From the NCBI RefSeq assembly GCF_022758235.1, contig NZ_JALEBG010000003.1:124001-188000 (forward strand): a stretch of 64,000 nucleotides of DNA. The letters are read 5' to 3'. Within the stretch, counting starts at the first letter, position 1. Each line of letters opens with the position of its first letter. The notes beneath the pieces are model-generated. The model did not search any database. It was not told where the DNA came from and worked only from the letters and a program-made list of their open reading frames with translations. A program made the position numbers and the translations under genes. Shown one piece after another: positions 32,056 through 42,440 of the stretch. This stretch comes from Pontibacter liquoris. Its GTDB lineage: Bacteria; Bacteroidota; Bacteroidia; Cytophagales; Hymenobacteraceae.

Positions 32056-33195
32056 TTATACCGCCGCCAGCGCCTGTTCCAGGTCGGCCAGTAGTTCTTC
32101 CGGCTCTTCAATACCAACCGACAGTCGGATAACGCCCGCCGTTATACCGATCTTCTGGCGCTGCGCCTCGCTCAGCGACCGATGGGACGTACCGACCGGG
32201 TAAGAAAGAGACGTTGTTACGCCGGCCAGCGAAGGCGCAAACGGGATATGCTCCAACGCCTGCATCAGCGCATTTACGGCAGCCGTGTCATCTTTTATTT
32301 TAAAGCTCAGCATACCCCCGAATAAGCCCTGCCCTTGCTCGCGGGCAAGTTCATGCTGCGGATGCTGCTCTAGCCCGGGGTACCATACTTTCTCCACCTT
32401 AGGGTGTTGCGCCAGGTAGCGGGCCACGGTCAGGGCATTGCTGCAATGTTGCCGCATGCGCACCCGCAAGGTTTTGAGTCCGCGGGCAGCCAGCCAGCTT
32501 TCGAACGGGCTCAGGTTCAGGCCATACACCATCATCACCTGCTTCACGCGTTTGAGGTCCTCGGGCTGCGCGCTTACTACTACGCCGGCTGTTACGTCGG
32601 AGTGGCCCGAGAGGTATTTTGTAACGCTGTGGATCACGATATCGGCGCCTAGCAACAACGGTTGGGTAAGTATGGGCGAGGCAAACGTGTTATCGATCAC
32701 CAGCTTCAGGTTATGTTGCTTTGTTTGCTGCGCAAGTTGCTTTATGTCCAGCACCAGCAACAGCGGGTTGCTCATGGTTTCGGCCAGCATCATGCAGGTG
32801 TTCGGCTTTACATGCGCCTGCAGGTTATAAGTGTCAGCGGTAGGCACGGCGCTTACATCCAGCCCCATGCGGGTCAGCTCCTGCACCAGCAGCGACGAGG
32901 AGCCGCCATAGATCTCTTCGGCATACAGCACATGGTCGCCGGCTTTGCAAACGGCAAGTATGGCCGCCAGTATGGCCGACATCCCCGAAGACGTTACCAC
33001 AGCTCCTATGCCCTTTTCCAGTTTGTTCACTTCCTGCGCCAGCTCATCGGCATTGGGGTTGCCGTAGCGGGTATACATGTAGCTCTGCCCGGGCTCACTG
33101 AAGTATAGTTCCAGCGCGTTCAGGTCTTCGAAAGCGAAAACAGAGGTTTGGTAGATAGGCGTGGTTTTGGGATGTATGTGCGGCATGGCTGGCAA
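32056..33195 (-). CDS. PLP-dependent trans-sulfuration enzyme (cystathionine gamma-synthase/lyase type)
   Basis: The 379-residue product belongs to the Cys/Met metabolism PLP family. It has YTRYGNPNADELAQEVNKLE, SSGMSAILAAILAV, EEIYGGSS, LVIDNTFASPILTQPL and the PLP-lysine in IHSVTKYLSGHSDVTAG near residue 193, then the C-terminal GGMLSFKI and TTSLSYPVGTSHRSL. Members synthesise or cleave cystathionine or degrade homocysteine or methionine; sequence alone does not separate these. It is a single gene. The start MPAMPHIHPKTTPIYQTSVF fits the family; the fourth residue is an alternative start. Confidence 0.92.
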   Translation of the reverse strand: MPAMPHIHPKTTPIYQTSVFAFEDLNALELYFSEPGQSYMYTRYGNPNADELAQEVNKLEKGIGAVVTSSGMSAILAAILAVCKAGDHVLYAEEIYGGSSSLLVQELTRMGLDVSAVPTADTYNLQAHVKPNTCMMLAETMSNPLLLVLDIKQLAQQTKQHNLKLVIDNTFASPILTQPLLLGADIVIHSVTKYLSGHSDVTAGVVVSAQPEDLKRVKQVMMVYGLNLSPFESWLAARGLKTLRVRMRQHCSNALTVARYLAQHPKVEKVWYPGLEQHPQHELAREQGQGLFGGMLSFKIKDDTAAVNALMQALEHIPFAPSLAGVTTSLSYPVGTSHRSLSEAQRQKIGITAGVIRLSVGIEEPEELLADLEQALAAV

Positions 33196-33436
33196 GTATA
33201 ATTCAGGCTAAAAGTAAGCAGGATTTCTTATATTGTAAAGACAGGTCAAGGGAATGCCGTTTCTTTACAGTTTCCTGCCCTGCACCGGCCAAAACAAGGG
33301 CAGCTGCAACTATCGGCGACCTTCTTTTTACCGGGCTTTGAAAGTATAAAATTAACCGAAAGCCATACCTGTTGTGGCAGAAAGTCAGTTTTAAGTAAAA
33401 ATCCGTCACTCAAACTAAAAAATATACTTAGCGCCT

Positions 33437-34936
33437 ATGCCTCTATCGACTGAACTGGTCTTGTTTGCTATGGCTATCCTGTTCTTTCTGAGCATTTTGG
33501 CCGGGAAAGCCGGATACAAATTTGGGGTTCCTGCCTTGTTGCTCTTTCTTTCCGTGGGCATGCTCTCCGGCTCCGACGGCTTGGGCATTCATTTTGAAAA
33601 TATTCAGGTAGCCCAAACTATCGGCACTGTGGCGCTCTGCATTATACTTTTCTCTGGCGGGATGGATACCAAGATTTCAGAAATACGCCCGATCCTGCCG
33701 CAGGGGGGCGTGCTGGCTACGCTGGGAGTTTTTGTGACCGCCATCCTTACCGGTCTGGTGAGCTGGTGGGTATTAGGAATGACCATACCTTCTGCTGCCA
33801 TCGGACTCACCACGGCCTTGCTGCTGGCCGCCACTATGTCCTCCACCGATTCGGCTTCGGTGTTCTCGATCCTGCGTTCCAAGGGCCTGCACCTCAAAAA
33901 CAACCTGCGCCCCATGCTGGAGCTGGAAAGCGGCAGCAACGACCCCATGGCCTATGTTCTCACCATTACGCTCATCGAGATCATCAAGATGGAGTCTTCC
34001 CCCAACTACTGGCTGGCAGGCGGGATGCTGCTCATGCAACTGGTGATCGGAGCGGTGGCCGGGTACGTGCTGGGCAAGCTGGCCGTGCGCATGATCAACC
34101 GGGTACAGATCGACAACAGCTCGCTTTACCCGATCCTGGTCTTTACGTTCTGTATCTTTATTTTCTCTGCCACTTACTATCTCAAAGGTAACGGCTACCT
34201 GGCCGTTTACATCGGGGGCCTGATTATCGGCAACTCCAAGTTTGTGCACAAGCGCTCTTCCCTCAACTTTTTTGACGGTATGGCCTGGATGAGCCAGCTG
34301 ATCATGTTCCTCACCCTGGGCCTGCTGGTAAATCCGCACGAGCTGGTTCCCATCATCGTTCCCGGCCTGATCATTAGTTTCCTGATGATCTTTGTGACCC
34401 GGCCGCTCAGCGTTTTTTTGTGCCTGCTGCCCTTCCGCAAAATGCACTTCAAAGACAAAACTTTTGTTTCGTGGGTGGGCTTGCGCGGGGCTGTTCCCAT
34501 TATTTTTGCCATTATCCCGCTGGCCGAGAACGTGCCGCATGCCCGGCTGATCTTCAACATCGTCTTTTTCTGCACGCTTGTGTCGCTGGTGGTGCAGGGC
34601 ACCTCGCTCTCCAAAATGGCCACTTGGCTGGGGCTTGCCGAGAAGCCTCATGAATTAAAAAAGCTACAGGATTTTGACGTGGAATTCTCCGATGAGATCA
34701 AATCCGTGATGACCGATATCAGCGTAACGCCCCAGGCCCTGGAAAAAGGCAACCGCCTGATGGACATGCCTTTGCCCGACAAGACCCTGGTGGTAATGGT
34801 GAAACGCGATGGGAAGTACTTTGTACCGACCGGCAAAACGCTGTTAACGGAAAACGACAAGCTCCTCATCATCACCGACGACCAGGAAGCATTGATGCAA
34901 ACCATAGAAAATATGCGCACCGATGCCCCCGCCTGA
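33437..34936 (+). CDS. Potassium/proton antiporter, CPA family with TrkA-C domain
   Basis: The 499-residue product has 12-13 membrane segments with the CPA1/NhaP2-like motifs GMLSGSDGLGIHF, ILFSGGMDT, AATMSSTDSASVFSIL and the ion-binding LELESGSNDPMAYVLT, and further on WVGLRGAVPIIFAI. A cytoplasmic TrkA-C regulatory domain covers roughly residues 410-495 (TLVVMVKRDGKYFVPTGKTLL region). Such carriers exchange K+ or Na+ for H+ in pH and ion balance. It stands alone. The combination with TrkA-C matches the CvrA/NhaP2 type of K+/H+ antiporter. Confidence 0.92.
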   Translation: MPLSTELVLFAMAILFFLSILAGKAGYKFGVPALLLFLSVGMLSGSDGLGIHFENIQVAQTIGTVALCIILFSGGMDTKISEIRPILPQGGVLATLGVFVTAILTGLVSWWVLGMTIPSAAIGLTTALLLAATMSSTDSASVFSILRSKGLHLKNNLRPMLELESGSNDPMAYVLTITLIEIIKMESSPNYWLAGGMLLMQLVIGAVAGYVLGKLAVRMINRVQIDNSSLYPILVFTFCIFIFSATYYLKGNGYLAVYIGGLIIGNSKFVHKRSSLNFFDGMAWMSQLIMFLTLGLLVNPHELVPIIVPGLIISFLMIFVTRPLSVFLCLLPFRKMHFKDKTFVSWVGLRGAVPIIFAIIPLAENVPHARLIFNIVFFCTLVSLVVQGTSLSKMATWLGLAEKPHELKKLQDFDVEFSDEIKSVMTDISVTPQALEKGNRLMDMPLPDKTLVVMVKRDGKYFVPTGKTLLTENDKLLIITDDQEALMQTIENMRTDAPA

Positions 34937-34947
34937 TGCCAAGAGCC

Positions 34948-34991
34948 GTGTGAAGTATGACCTCCCTGCTGCCAGCAGCCATACTTTACAC
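34948..34991 (+). terminator. Hairpin after the antiporter gene
   Basis: A 12-bp stem GTGTGAAGTATG / CATACTTTACAC with one G-T pair and an inner CTGCTG/CAGCAG stem. No T-run follows directly, so its role as terminator is uncertain. Confidence 0.45.
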
Positions 34992-35081
34992 AGCTGCGTT
35001 TTGAGCGGTTAAGGTTTATACTTTCTATATTTAACTGGCTATTGCGTCCAAGTATAAGTAGGATCGGACCGTGCTAAAAAC

Positions 35082-35122
35082 AAACAGCGCCTTCTGCTCA
35101 CAAAGAACAGAAGGCGCTGTTT
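35082..35122 (-). terminator. Terminator of atpD-atpC
   Basis: A 15-bp perfect stem AAACAGCGCCTTCTG / CAGAAGGCGCTGTTT with an 11-nt loop, 20 bp past the atpC stop; the minus side continues GTTTTTAG. Confidence 0.88.
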
Positions 35123-35142
35123 TATACTTTAGAAAGGTTGCG

Positions 35143-35388
35143 CTACGCGATCACCGACTCAGCCAGCACAATGATCTTGTTGTTGAGCACTTCTACCACA
35201 CCACCGTCAACGGTAAAGAACTCCTGTCCTTTGCTAGTTGTAAGGCGCACACGGCCTCTTTCCATGGTGCTGATCAGCGGGGCGTGCCCGTTTAAAACCT
35301 CAAAAGAACCACTGGCTCCGGGAAACTGCGCAGCCTCCACCTCACCGGCGAAAACCTTCTTATCAGGTGTGATTATCTCTAAATACAT
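35143..35388 (-). CDS. atpC: ATP synthase F1 epsilon subunit (short form)
   Basis: The 81-residue product has the N-terminal beta-sandwich of epsilon (MYLEIITPDKKVFAGEVEA, PGASGSFEVLNGHAPLIS, FFTVDGGVVEVLNNKIIVLAE) and lacks the C-terminal helical pair found in 130-residue forms; short epsilons are common in Bacteroidota. Epsilon couples rotation of the c-ring to F1. The gene is downstream of atpD on the same strand, separated by a 90-bp gap that contains a heptad inverted repeat. The other ATP synthase genes are not in the window. Confidence 0.94.
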   Translation of the reverse strand: MYLEIITPDKKVFAGEVEAAQFPGASGSFEVLNGHAPLISTMERGRVRLTTSKGQEFFTVDGGVVEVLNNKIIVLAESVIA

Positions 35389-35394
35389 TTCTAT

Positions 35395-35469
35395 GAGTTC
35401 TGAGTTCTGAGTTCTGAGTTCTGAGTCAGGTTGGAAACAACTCGTGACTCAGAACTCGAGACTCATAAC
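35395..35469. repeat. Heptad inverted-repeat element D between atpD and atpC
   Basis: Four perfect GAGTTCT units (35395-35422) plus GAGTCAG form the left arm. The right arm (35438-35469) reads, as complement, GAGTCTC, GAGTTCT, GAGTCAC, GAGTTG in the same 7-bp register. The element fills most of the gap between the atpD stop and the atpC start, so the operon mRNA would carry a hairpin of about 75 nt here. Confidence 0.92.
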
Positions 35470-35478
35470 TAGTTAAAC

Positions 35479-36990
<1,512 letters not shown>

Positions 36991-37033
36991 TTATTATAGT
37001 TATTAACTATTGTTACGGACTTATTTCAGGGTG

Positions 37034-37041
37034 CAAAACTA
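37034..37041 (-). promoter_or_regulatory. -7 promoter box (TAGTTTTG) of atpD
   Basis: Minus-strand TAGTTTTG matches TAnnTTTG, 50 bp upstream of the atpD ATG. No good -33 TTTG is seen at the usual distance. Confidence 0.5.
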
Positions 37042-37105
37042 AGGTATAAATCTCTGAAATCCATACAAGACCTCAAAAAGTTTTAACTTATTAATTATCA
37101 GCAAC

Positions 37106-37170
37106 AAGGGTAGCCGGCCTCTCTCCTATGGCTTATCTTCGTTTGCCATCCGATTGTGCCGGCTACCCTT
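37106..37170 (-). terminator. Long hairpin after the 173-aa gene
   Basis: A 13-bp perfect stem AAGGGTAGCCGGC / GCCGGCTACCCTT encloses 39 nt that contain a second stem (ATGGC/GCCAT). It lies 30 bp past the minus-strand stop at 37200. It lacks a T-run, so it may be a processing or rho-linked structure. Confidence 0.5.
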
Positions 37171-37199
37171 GCCTGTGTTTGCGTTTGTACCTTCCGGAA

Positions 37200-37721
37200 T
37201 CAGATATCGACCCGCACGGTCCAGTGGCCGGGCTCGGTCACCACAAACCGCACCTCACGGTCATACAGCACGGTTTTCATTTTATTTGGTGCTTTAAACC
37301 GCACATACCCTTCAAAGGGAACCGAGATGTTATCAAAGCCCATGTAGCTGCCCGACGAAACGGTGGTGCCGCTGTTGCCGATCAGCTGCAGGTCTTCAGC
37401 GGTGTGAACGGGCATGCCCGAGCTCATCACAATGATTTCTACCTTGTTATTGTTGTCTCCTTCCTCATTTTTGCGGATCAGCGTGGCCCGGGTCACATCG
37501 CGGGTCATGGTTATGCGCGAGGAGGTGGCTTCTTTTTTGTTTTTCTTCTTCTTTTTCCTGGAGGTGCTGCTTTCTGTTTTCGCAGCGGTGGTGTCCTGCA
37601 ATAGCACAGCAGCCGCACTAGTATGCGCTGCACTTACCGGAGGTGGAGAAACAGGTTGCTGTGTTGGAAACATGCCCAAAGCAGCAAGAAAAATGATGGG
37701 TAAAACGGTTGCCATGTTCAT
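37200..37721 (-). CDS. Exported hypothetical protein (173 aa)
   Basis: I do not recognise a named family. The product has a hydrophobic start (MNMATVLPIIFLAALGMFP), probably a signal peptide, then a Ser/Thr/Ala/Pro linker, a striking basic patch (SRKKKKKNKKE, about residues 54-64) and a beta-rich domain of about 100 residues from SSRITMTRD to the C-terminus. The domain has alternating hydrophobic strands and ends HWTVRVDI. It is probably periplasmic or surface located. It is a single gene on the minus strand with another small gene upstream at 37803. Function unknown. Confidence 0.72.
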   Translation of the reverse strand: MNMATVLPIIFLAALGMFPTQQPVSPPPVSAAHTSAAAVLLQDTTAAKTESSTSRKKKKKNKKEATSSRITMTRDVTRATLIRKNEEGDNNNKVEIIVMSSGMPVHTAEDLQLIGNSGTTVSSGSYMGFDNISVPFEGYVRFKAPNKMKTVLYDREVRFVVTEPGHWTVRVDI

Positions 37722-37802
37722 ACCTGTGCCATGTTATGTGATTATAAATATAATAAATTTAACTATTCATCACAATCACACCGGCACGAATTAACAGGCC
37801 TT

Positions 37803-38033
37803 TCACAGGCTTTTCAGCATCTCGATCTGCTCGTCGTTCAGCAGAATATAGCGGTTGTTAAAGGGGTTGGCGTAAAACTTCTCGGCTATCACATACTCAC
37901 CGGATTTCAGCTTGTGTATGTTATAACTAAACAAGCTGTTAGAGCGCTCAATTACCAGTTCGGTGGCGCTCAGGTCTACCTGCTGCCCGCAGGTGGTGGT
38001 CACAATCTCAGAATTGGTGGCTGTTACTGGCAT
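37803..38033 (-). CDS. Small hypothetical protein (76 aa)
   Basis: No family is recognised. The 76-residue product is soluble, with strands TTTCGQQVDLSATELVIERS and NIHKLKSGEYVIAEKFYANP and a short C-terminal helix (LLNDEQIEMLKSL). It has one Cys, no signal peptide and no membrane segment. It lies 81 bp upstream of the 173-residue exported protein on the same strand and is divergent from purL. A clean ATG, normal codon use and structured composition support a real gene. Confidence 0.68.
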   Translation of the reverse strand: MPVTATNSEIVTTTCGQQVDLSATELVIERSNSLFSYNIHKLKSGEYVIAEKFYANPFNNRYILLNDEQIEMLKSL

Positions 38034-38191
38034 AGAAATTTATAAGGTGTTGGCATTTCTTTACGCATAAACCTGCTGCAAGTGACAGTGTTAAAGTATA
38101 AAACACGACAAAGTTTTCCACAACGGCTGTTGTTATACCTGGTACAAGCTTAAAAACCAGCGCATGGGCTGTACCTTATGGTATTAATTCC

Positions 38192-38199
38192 TACTTTTG
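38192..38199 (+). promoter_or_regulatory. -7 promoter box (TACTTTTG) of purL
   Basis: TACTTTTG matches TAnnTTTG and predicts a transcript start near 38206. This excludes the TTG at 38197 as start codon and supports GTG 38227. Confidence 0.6.
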
Positions 38200-38226
38200 C
38201 ACATCCGTTACCAAAGCCAGACAAAC

Positions 38227-40443
38227 GTGGAACAACAACTCACTACTGTAGAAACTGCCCGGAAGCTCGGCCTTCTGGAAGAGGAATTTGAACGCATCAC
38301 CCAAATATTAGGGCGCACCCCCAACTTTACCGAACTAAGTATCTTCTCGGTGATGTGGTCGGAACACTGCTCTTATAAGAACTCCATTGTCTGGCTTAAA
38401 ACGCTCCCGAAGTCCTCGCCCCGTATCCTGGCCGAGGCTGGCGAAGAAAACGCCGGTCTGGTAGATATTGGCGACGGGTATGCCTGCAGCTTTAAAATAG
38501 AATCGCACAACCACCCGTCGGCCATCGAGCCCTACCAGGGCGCCGCAACCGGTGTGGGCGGCATTAACCGCGATATCTTTACCATGGGTGCCCGCCCGAT
38601 CGCGCAGCTTAACTCGCTTCGATTCGGCAACCCGCAATCCGAGAAAACACAGCGCCTGCTAAGAGGCGTAGTAAAAGGCATTGGCGATTATGGCAATGCC
38701 TTCGGTATCCCAACCGTTGGCGGCGAGCTGTTCTTTGACGAGTGCTACAACATCAACCCGCTGGTAAATGCGTTTTCGGCCGGTATCGTAAAAGTTGGCG
38801 AAACGGCTTCTGCCACGTCTTATGGTGCAGGCAACCCGGTATTCATCGTGGGCTCTGCCACTGGTAAAGACGGCATCCATGGCGCTGCGTTCGCGTCGAA
38901 AGATATTACCGAAGATTCGGCCAAAGACCTGCCATCGGTGCAGGTAGGTGATCCGTTCCAGGAAAAACTATTGCTCGAGGCAACGCTCGAGATCATCCGC
39001 TCCGGCGCCGTGATCGGTATGCAGGACATGGGCGCTGCCGGCATTACCTGCTCTACTTCCGAGATGAGCGCCAAAGGCGAGCACGGCATGGATATCTGGC
39101 TGGACAAAGTACCGACCCGCCAGAAAAACATGGTGCCCTTCGAGATCCTGTTATCAGAAAGCCAGGAGCGTATGCTGATCGTGATGAAGAAAGGCGAAGA
39201 GCAAACTATAAAAGCTATCTGCGACAAGTGGGATTTGTACTGCGAGCAGATCGGCGTAGTAACTGAGGGCGGCCAGTTAAGATATTATCAGAACGGCGAG
39301 TTAGTAGCCGAAGTACCGGCACACGACCTGGTACTGGGCGGCGGCGCGCCGGTATACCACCGCGAATACCGCGAGCCGGCCTACTTTGCCGAAGCCAAGA
39401 AATTCAACATCGACCAGGTACAGGAGCCGGAAGATTACCAGGCTGTAGCCGAGTTCCTGGCCACGCACCCTAACATCGCTTCCAAGCGCTGGGTATACCG
39501 CCAGTATGACTCCATGGTAGGCACAGCCACCATGAGCACCAATTTACCAGCCGATGCGGCCGTTGTTAAAGTAAAAGGCACCGACAAATCGATTGTAGTA
39601 ACAGTAGACTGCAACAGCCGCTACGTGCATGCCGACCCGGAGCAGGGATGCGCCATTGCTGTGGCCGAAGCTGCCCGCAACATAGTTTGCGCCGGCGGCG
39701 AACCGGTAGCCATTACCAACTGCCTTAACTTTGGCAACCCTTACATACCCGAAGTATACTGGCAGTTTGTGGGCGCTATCAAAGGCATGGGCAAAGCCTG
39801 CAACGCCTTCGGCACGCCGGTAACAGGTGGTAACGTAAGTTTCTACAACCAGTCCTCCGACGAAGGGCCCGTATTCCCAACGCCAACCATCGGCATGCTG
39901 GGTATCATGGAGAAAAAGGACAACCAGATGACCCTAGCCTTCCAGCAGGCCGGCGATGCGATTTACCTGGTGGGCAATGCGCAGAACGATATAGCCTCTT
40001 CCGAATACCTCTACTCCTACCACAACGTGAAGCTTTCGCCGGCGCCATACTTTAATATGGACGAGGAAGTGAAGCTGCAGGCGGCGGTAAAAGAACTTAT
40101 CACCAAAAAGCTGGTGCGCTCGGCGCACGACGTGGCCGATGGCGGTTTATACATTACCTTATTAGAGGCAGCCATGCCGCTGGAGCTGGGTTTTGACATC
40201 GAAACAGATAAAAATTTCAGAAAAGATGCGTTTTTATTTGGCGAGAGCCAGGGCCGCGTGGTGGTATCGGTTTCGCCGGACCAGCAAGCTGCTTTTGAGA
40301 AATCGCTTCAAAATAACAGCGTGAATTTCACAAAATTAGGTGTGGTAACCCGCCACGACTGCCATATCGACGGTGCGCTTTTCCATGGCATTACGGTTGC
40401 AAAAAAACACTATGACACGGCGCTAGAGCAGATTTTAGACTAA
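38227..40443 (+). CDS. purL: Phosphoribosylformylglycinamidine synthase, small PurL form
   Basis: From GTG 38227 the product has 738 residues, the small PurL type that works with separate PurS and PurQ. It has [26 protein letters not shown] (ATP and substrate binding), [29 protein letters not shown]-type glycine loops, [13 protein letters not shown] and the second half with [18 protein letters not shown] and SAHDVADGG. It converts FGAR, glutamine and ATP to FGAM in purine synthesis. The 38197 TTG overlaps the promoter box and is rejected. It is monocistronic and precedes tRNA-Gln. Confidence 0.95.
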   Translation: MEQQLTTVETARKLGLLEEEFERITQILGRTPNFTELSIFSVMWSEHCSYKNSIVWLKTLPKSSPRILAEAGEENAGLVDIGDGYACSFKIESHNHPSAIEPYQGAATGVGGINRDIFTMGARPIAQLNSLRFGNPQSEKTQRLLRGVVKGIGDYGNAFGIPTVGGELFFDECYNINPLVNAFSAGIVKVGETASATSYGAGNPVFIVGSATGKDGIHGAAFASKDITEDSAKDLPSVQVGDPFQEKLLLEATLEIIRSGAVIGMQDMGAAGITCSTSEMSAKGEHGMDIWLDKVPTRQKNMVPFEILLSESQERMLIVMKKGEEQTIKAICDKWDLYCEQIGVVTEGGQLRYYQNGELVAEVPAHDLVLGGGAPVYHREYREPAYFAEAKKFNIDQVQEPEDYQAVAEFLATHPNIASKRWVYRQYDSMVGTATMSTNLPADAAVVKVKGTDKSIVVTVDCNSRYVHADPEQGCAIAVAEAARNIVCAGGEPVAITNCLNFGNPYIPEVYWQFVGAIKGMGKACNAFGTPVTGGNVSFYNQSSDEGPVFPTPTIGMLGIMEKKDNQMTLAFQQAGDAIYLVGNAQNDIASSEYLYSYHNVKLSPAPYFNMDEEVKLQAAVKELITKKLVRSAHDVADGGLYITLLEAAMPLELGFDIETDKNFRKDAFLFGESQGRVVVSVSPDQQAAFEKSLQNNSVNFTKLGVVTRHDCHIDGALFHGITVAKKHYDTALEQILD

Positions 40444-40470
40444 ATTTTTTAAATTATTTTTCAGCAATTG

Positions 40471-40501
40471 TTTGCAGTTTAAAATCGTCTCTCTATCTTT
40501 G
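40471..40501 (+). promoter_or_regulatory. Consensus promoter of tRNA-Gln
   Basis: TTTG (40471-40474), 19 bp, then TATCTTTG (40494-40501): a perfect match to the primary Bacteroidota promoter. Transcription would begin near 40508, about 43 nt before the mature tRNA. Confidence 0.9.
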
Positions 40502-40550
40502 CATCACCGAAAGGCGAAGGGGCTTCCACCCAGTAGTTAAGTAGGTACTC

Positions 40551-40623
40551 TGTCCGATGGTGTAACTGGCAACACGTCTGATTTTGGTTCAGAAGAGTCC
40601 AGGTTCGAGCCCTGGTCGGACAA
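40551..40623 (+). tRNA. tRNA-Gln (anticodon TTG)
   Basis: A 73-nt cloverleaf. The acceptor stem TGTCCGA pairs with TCGGACA; the anticodon arm TCTGA-TTTTGGT-TCAGA places TTG at the anticodon; the T arm is CCAGG-TTCGAGC-CCTGG. The 3' CCA is not encoded. It has its own promoter and terminator and sits between purL and prs. Confidence 0.96.
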
Positions 40624-40626
40624 CAT

Positions 40627-40665
40627 AAAAAAGAACAATCACCCGCATGGGTATTGTTCTTTTTT
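40627..40665 (+). terminator. Terminator of tRNA-Gln
   Basis: Stem AAAAAAGAACAAT / ATTGTTCTTTTTT with an inner ACCC/GGGT and a 4-nt loop, starting 4 bp past the tRNA and ending in a T-run. Confidence 0.9.
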
Positions 40666-40732
40666 TGTTTTAAGGCCCCGTGTAACTAATTAAAAATCAG
40701 AAAAATGTGGTGCCGGGTACGCATAATTTTGG

Positions 40733-40740
40733 TAGCTTTG
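40733..40740 (+). promoter_or_regulatory. -7 promoter box (TAGCTTTG) of prs
   Basis: TAGCTTTG matches TAnnTTTG, 38 bp upstream of the prs ATG; no clear TTTG at -33. Confidence 0.5.
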
Positions 40741-40778
40741 CAGGCATAATTACCTAAATCCTCAACTTTAGCATCCTT

Positions 40779-41708
40779 ATGCCGCAGGTTAAAATTTTCT
40801 CGGGTTCTGCCTCTCAGTATCTGGCTGAAAAAATAGCAGCCGCTTATGGCACCAAACTGGGCGACCTGACAATCTCCCGCTTCAGCGACGGTGAAATAGG
40901 CGTTCATTACAACGAATCTGTTCGCGGGGCCGAAGTTTTTATTGTGCTCTCCACGTTTCCGCCGGCCGACAACCTGATGGAGCTCATGCTGCTGGTTGAT
41001 GCGGCCAAACGGGCTTCGGCACACAAAGTATGCGTGGTGGTGCCTTACTACGGTTATGCCCGCCAGGACAGAAAAGACAAGCCCCGTGTGGCTATCGGCT
41101 CCAAGGTGGTAGCAAACGCGATCCAGTCGGTAGGCACCGACCGCCTGATGACCTGCGACCTGCACGCCGGCCAGATCCAGGGTTTCTTTGACATTCCGGT
41201 AGATCATTTGGATGGCTCTGCTATCTTTGTGCCCTACCTGCGCAGCCTCAACCTGGGCGCCGACCTGATCTTCGCTTCGCCTGATGTGGGCGGCGTGGTG
41301 AGAACAAGATCGTTTGCCAAGAACTTTGGCGCTGAAATGGTTGTTTGCGACAAACACCGCAAACGCGCCAACGAGATCGCCTCGATGCAGGTGATCGGCG
41401 ATGTGGAAGGCATGGACGTGGTGCTGGTGGACGACATGGTGGATACAGCCGGTACGATCACCAAAGCTGCCGAGCTGTTAAAAGACAAAGGCGCAAAATC
41501 GGTGCGGGCCATTGCCACCCACCCGATCCTTTCGGGACCGGCTTACGAGCGCATTCAGAACTCAGTGCTCGAAGAGTTGGTAGTGTCTGATACCATACCG
41601 CTAAAGCAGCAGTGCGATAAAATAAAGGTGCTGTCTTTTGCAGACCTGTTCGCCCGGGCTATTAACAACGTGGTTACCCACGAGTCGATCAGCTCGCTGT
41701 TTATTTAA
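40779..41708 (+). CDS. prs: Ribose-phosphate pyrophosphokinase
   Basis: The 309-residue product is a class I PRPP synthetase. It has FSGSASQYLAEKIA, RFSDGEIGVHYNESVRG, the ATP-flexible loop YYGYARQDRKDKPR, CDLHAGQIQGFFDIPVDHL, SPDVGGVVRTRSFA and the PRPP-binding loop VVLVDDMVDTAGTIT near residue 215. It makes PRPP from ribose 5-phosphate and ATP for purine, pyrimidine, NAD, His and Trp synthesis. The gene is followed by rplY and pth in the widespread prs-rplY-pth order, with a heptad inverted repeat in the first gap. Confidence 0.97.
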   Translation: MPQVKIFSGSASQYLAEKIAAAYGTKLGDLTISRFSDGEIGVHYNESVRGAEVFIVLSTFPPADNLMELMLLVDAAKRASAHKVCVVVPYYGYARQDRKDKPRVAIGSKVVANAIQSVGTDRLMTCDLHAGQIQGFFDIPVDHLDGSAIFVPYLRSLNLGADLIFASPDVGGVVRTRSFAKNFGAEMVVCDKHRKRANEIASMQVIGDVEGMDVVLVDDMVDTAGTITKAAELLKDKGAKSVRAIATHPILSGPAYERIQNSVLEELVVSDTIPLKQQCDKIKVLSFADLFARAINNVVTHESISSLFI

Positions 41709-41711
41709 TTA

Positions 41712-41786
41712 CGTTTTTCGTTACCCGTTGCTCGTTTTTCGAAAAGAAGGCGAACAACGACAAACGAAGAACGATCAACGAAAAAG
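41712..41786. repeat. Heptad inverted-repeat element E
   Basis: CGTT recurs exactly every 7 bp at 41712, 41719, 41726 and 41733 (left arm); its complement AACG recurs every 7 bp at 41756, 41763, 41770 and 41777 (right arm). The three variable bases differ between units. The element starts 4 bp after the prs stop and could act as its transcript end structure. Confidence 0.92.
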
Positions 41787-41790
41787 GCTA

Positions 41791-41798
41791 TACTTTTG
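41791..41798 (+). promoter_or_regulatory. -7 promoter box (TACTTTTG) of rplY
   Basis: TACTTTTG matches TAnnTTTG and is fused to a TATACTT motif (TATACTTTTG), 32 bp upstream of the rplY ATG. Confidence 0.6.
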
Positions 41799-41829
41799 TA
41801 GCGATATATATTTTTAACAAACATTTTTT

Positions 41830-42414
41830 ATGCAAACATTAGAGATTATAGGGTTTAAAAGAGCAAATCTCGGTAAGCAGCAATCCAAAGAGCTGCGCAA
41901 TGAGTCTTTTGTACCAGGCGTATTGTATGGTGGTGGAGAGCAAGTGCACTTCTACTCGCCTGCTATCCTGTTCAGAGACTTGGTTTATTCGCCAGAAGTA
42001 TACGAAGTTGACCTCAACATCGAAGGCACCCACTACAGAGCCATTCTGCAGGATGTGCAATTCCACCCGGTAAACGAGGTGTTGCTGCACGTAGACTTCC
42101 TGCAACTGCACGATGACAAAGAAGTGAGAATGGATATCCCGGTTAAAATGGTAGGCGTATCGCCTGGTGTTTTGGCTGGTGGTAAGCTGGTAACAAAACT
42201 GCGCAAACTGAAAGTGAAAGCGCTTCCAGCTAACCTGCCTGATTTTGTAGAAGTTGATATCACTGACCTTGAACTGGGTAAGTCTATCAAAGTTAGCAAG
42301 ATCAAAACAGGTAACTACGAGATCCTGACTAACCCATTGGCGCCAGTAGCAACTGTTACTATTCCGCGTGCCCTTAAGAGCGCACAGACGGAAGAAGCCC
42401 GTGGCAAGAAATAA
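41830..42414 (+). CDS. rplY: 50S ribosomal protein L25 (Ctc form)
   Basis: The 194-residue product has the N-terminal 5S-rRNA-binding L25 domain (MQTLEIIGFKRANLGKQQSKELRNE, SPEVYEVDLNIEGTHYRAILQDVQFHPV) and the C-terminal TL5/Ctc beta-domain (VSPGVLAGGKLVTKLRKLKVKALP region, DLELGKSIKVSKI). The protein binds 5S rRNA in the central protuberance; the long form is standard in Bacteroidota. It sits between prs and pth. The last residues are Lys-rich. Terminator follows 27 bp later. Confidence 0.96.
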   Translation: MQTLEIIGFKRANLGKQQSKELRNESFVPGVLYGGGEQVHFYSPAILFRDLVYSPEVYEVDLNIEGTHYRAILQDVQFHPVNEVLLHVDFLQLHDDKEVRMDIPVKMVGVSPGVLAGGKLVTKLRKLKVKALPANLPDFVEVDITDLELGKSIKVSKIKTGNYEILTNPLAPVATVTIPRALKSAQTEEARGKK

Positions 42415-42440
42415 GCTTCCGCTTATACTGTCTAAACAAG

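Noticed and set aside
33773..34651. A 292-codon minus-strand frame inside the antiporter gene
   Set aside because: Antisense shadow of a 12-segment membrane protein; its composition (many His, Gln, Arg) reflects the complement of hydrophobic codons.
40444..40550. Second tRNA or other RNA between purL and tRNA-Gln
   Set aside because: The stretch contains only the tRNA promoter and 5' leader; no second cloverleaf can be drawn.
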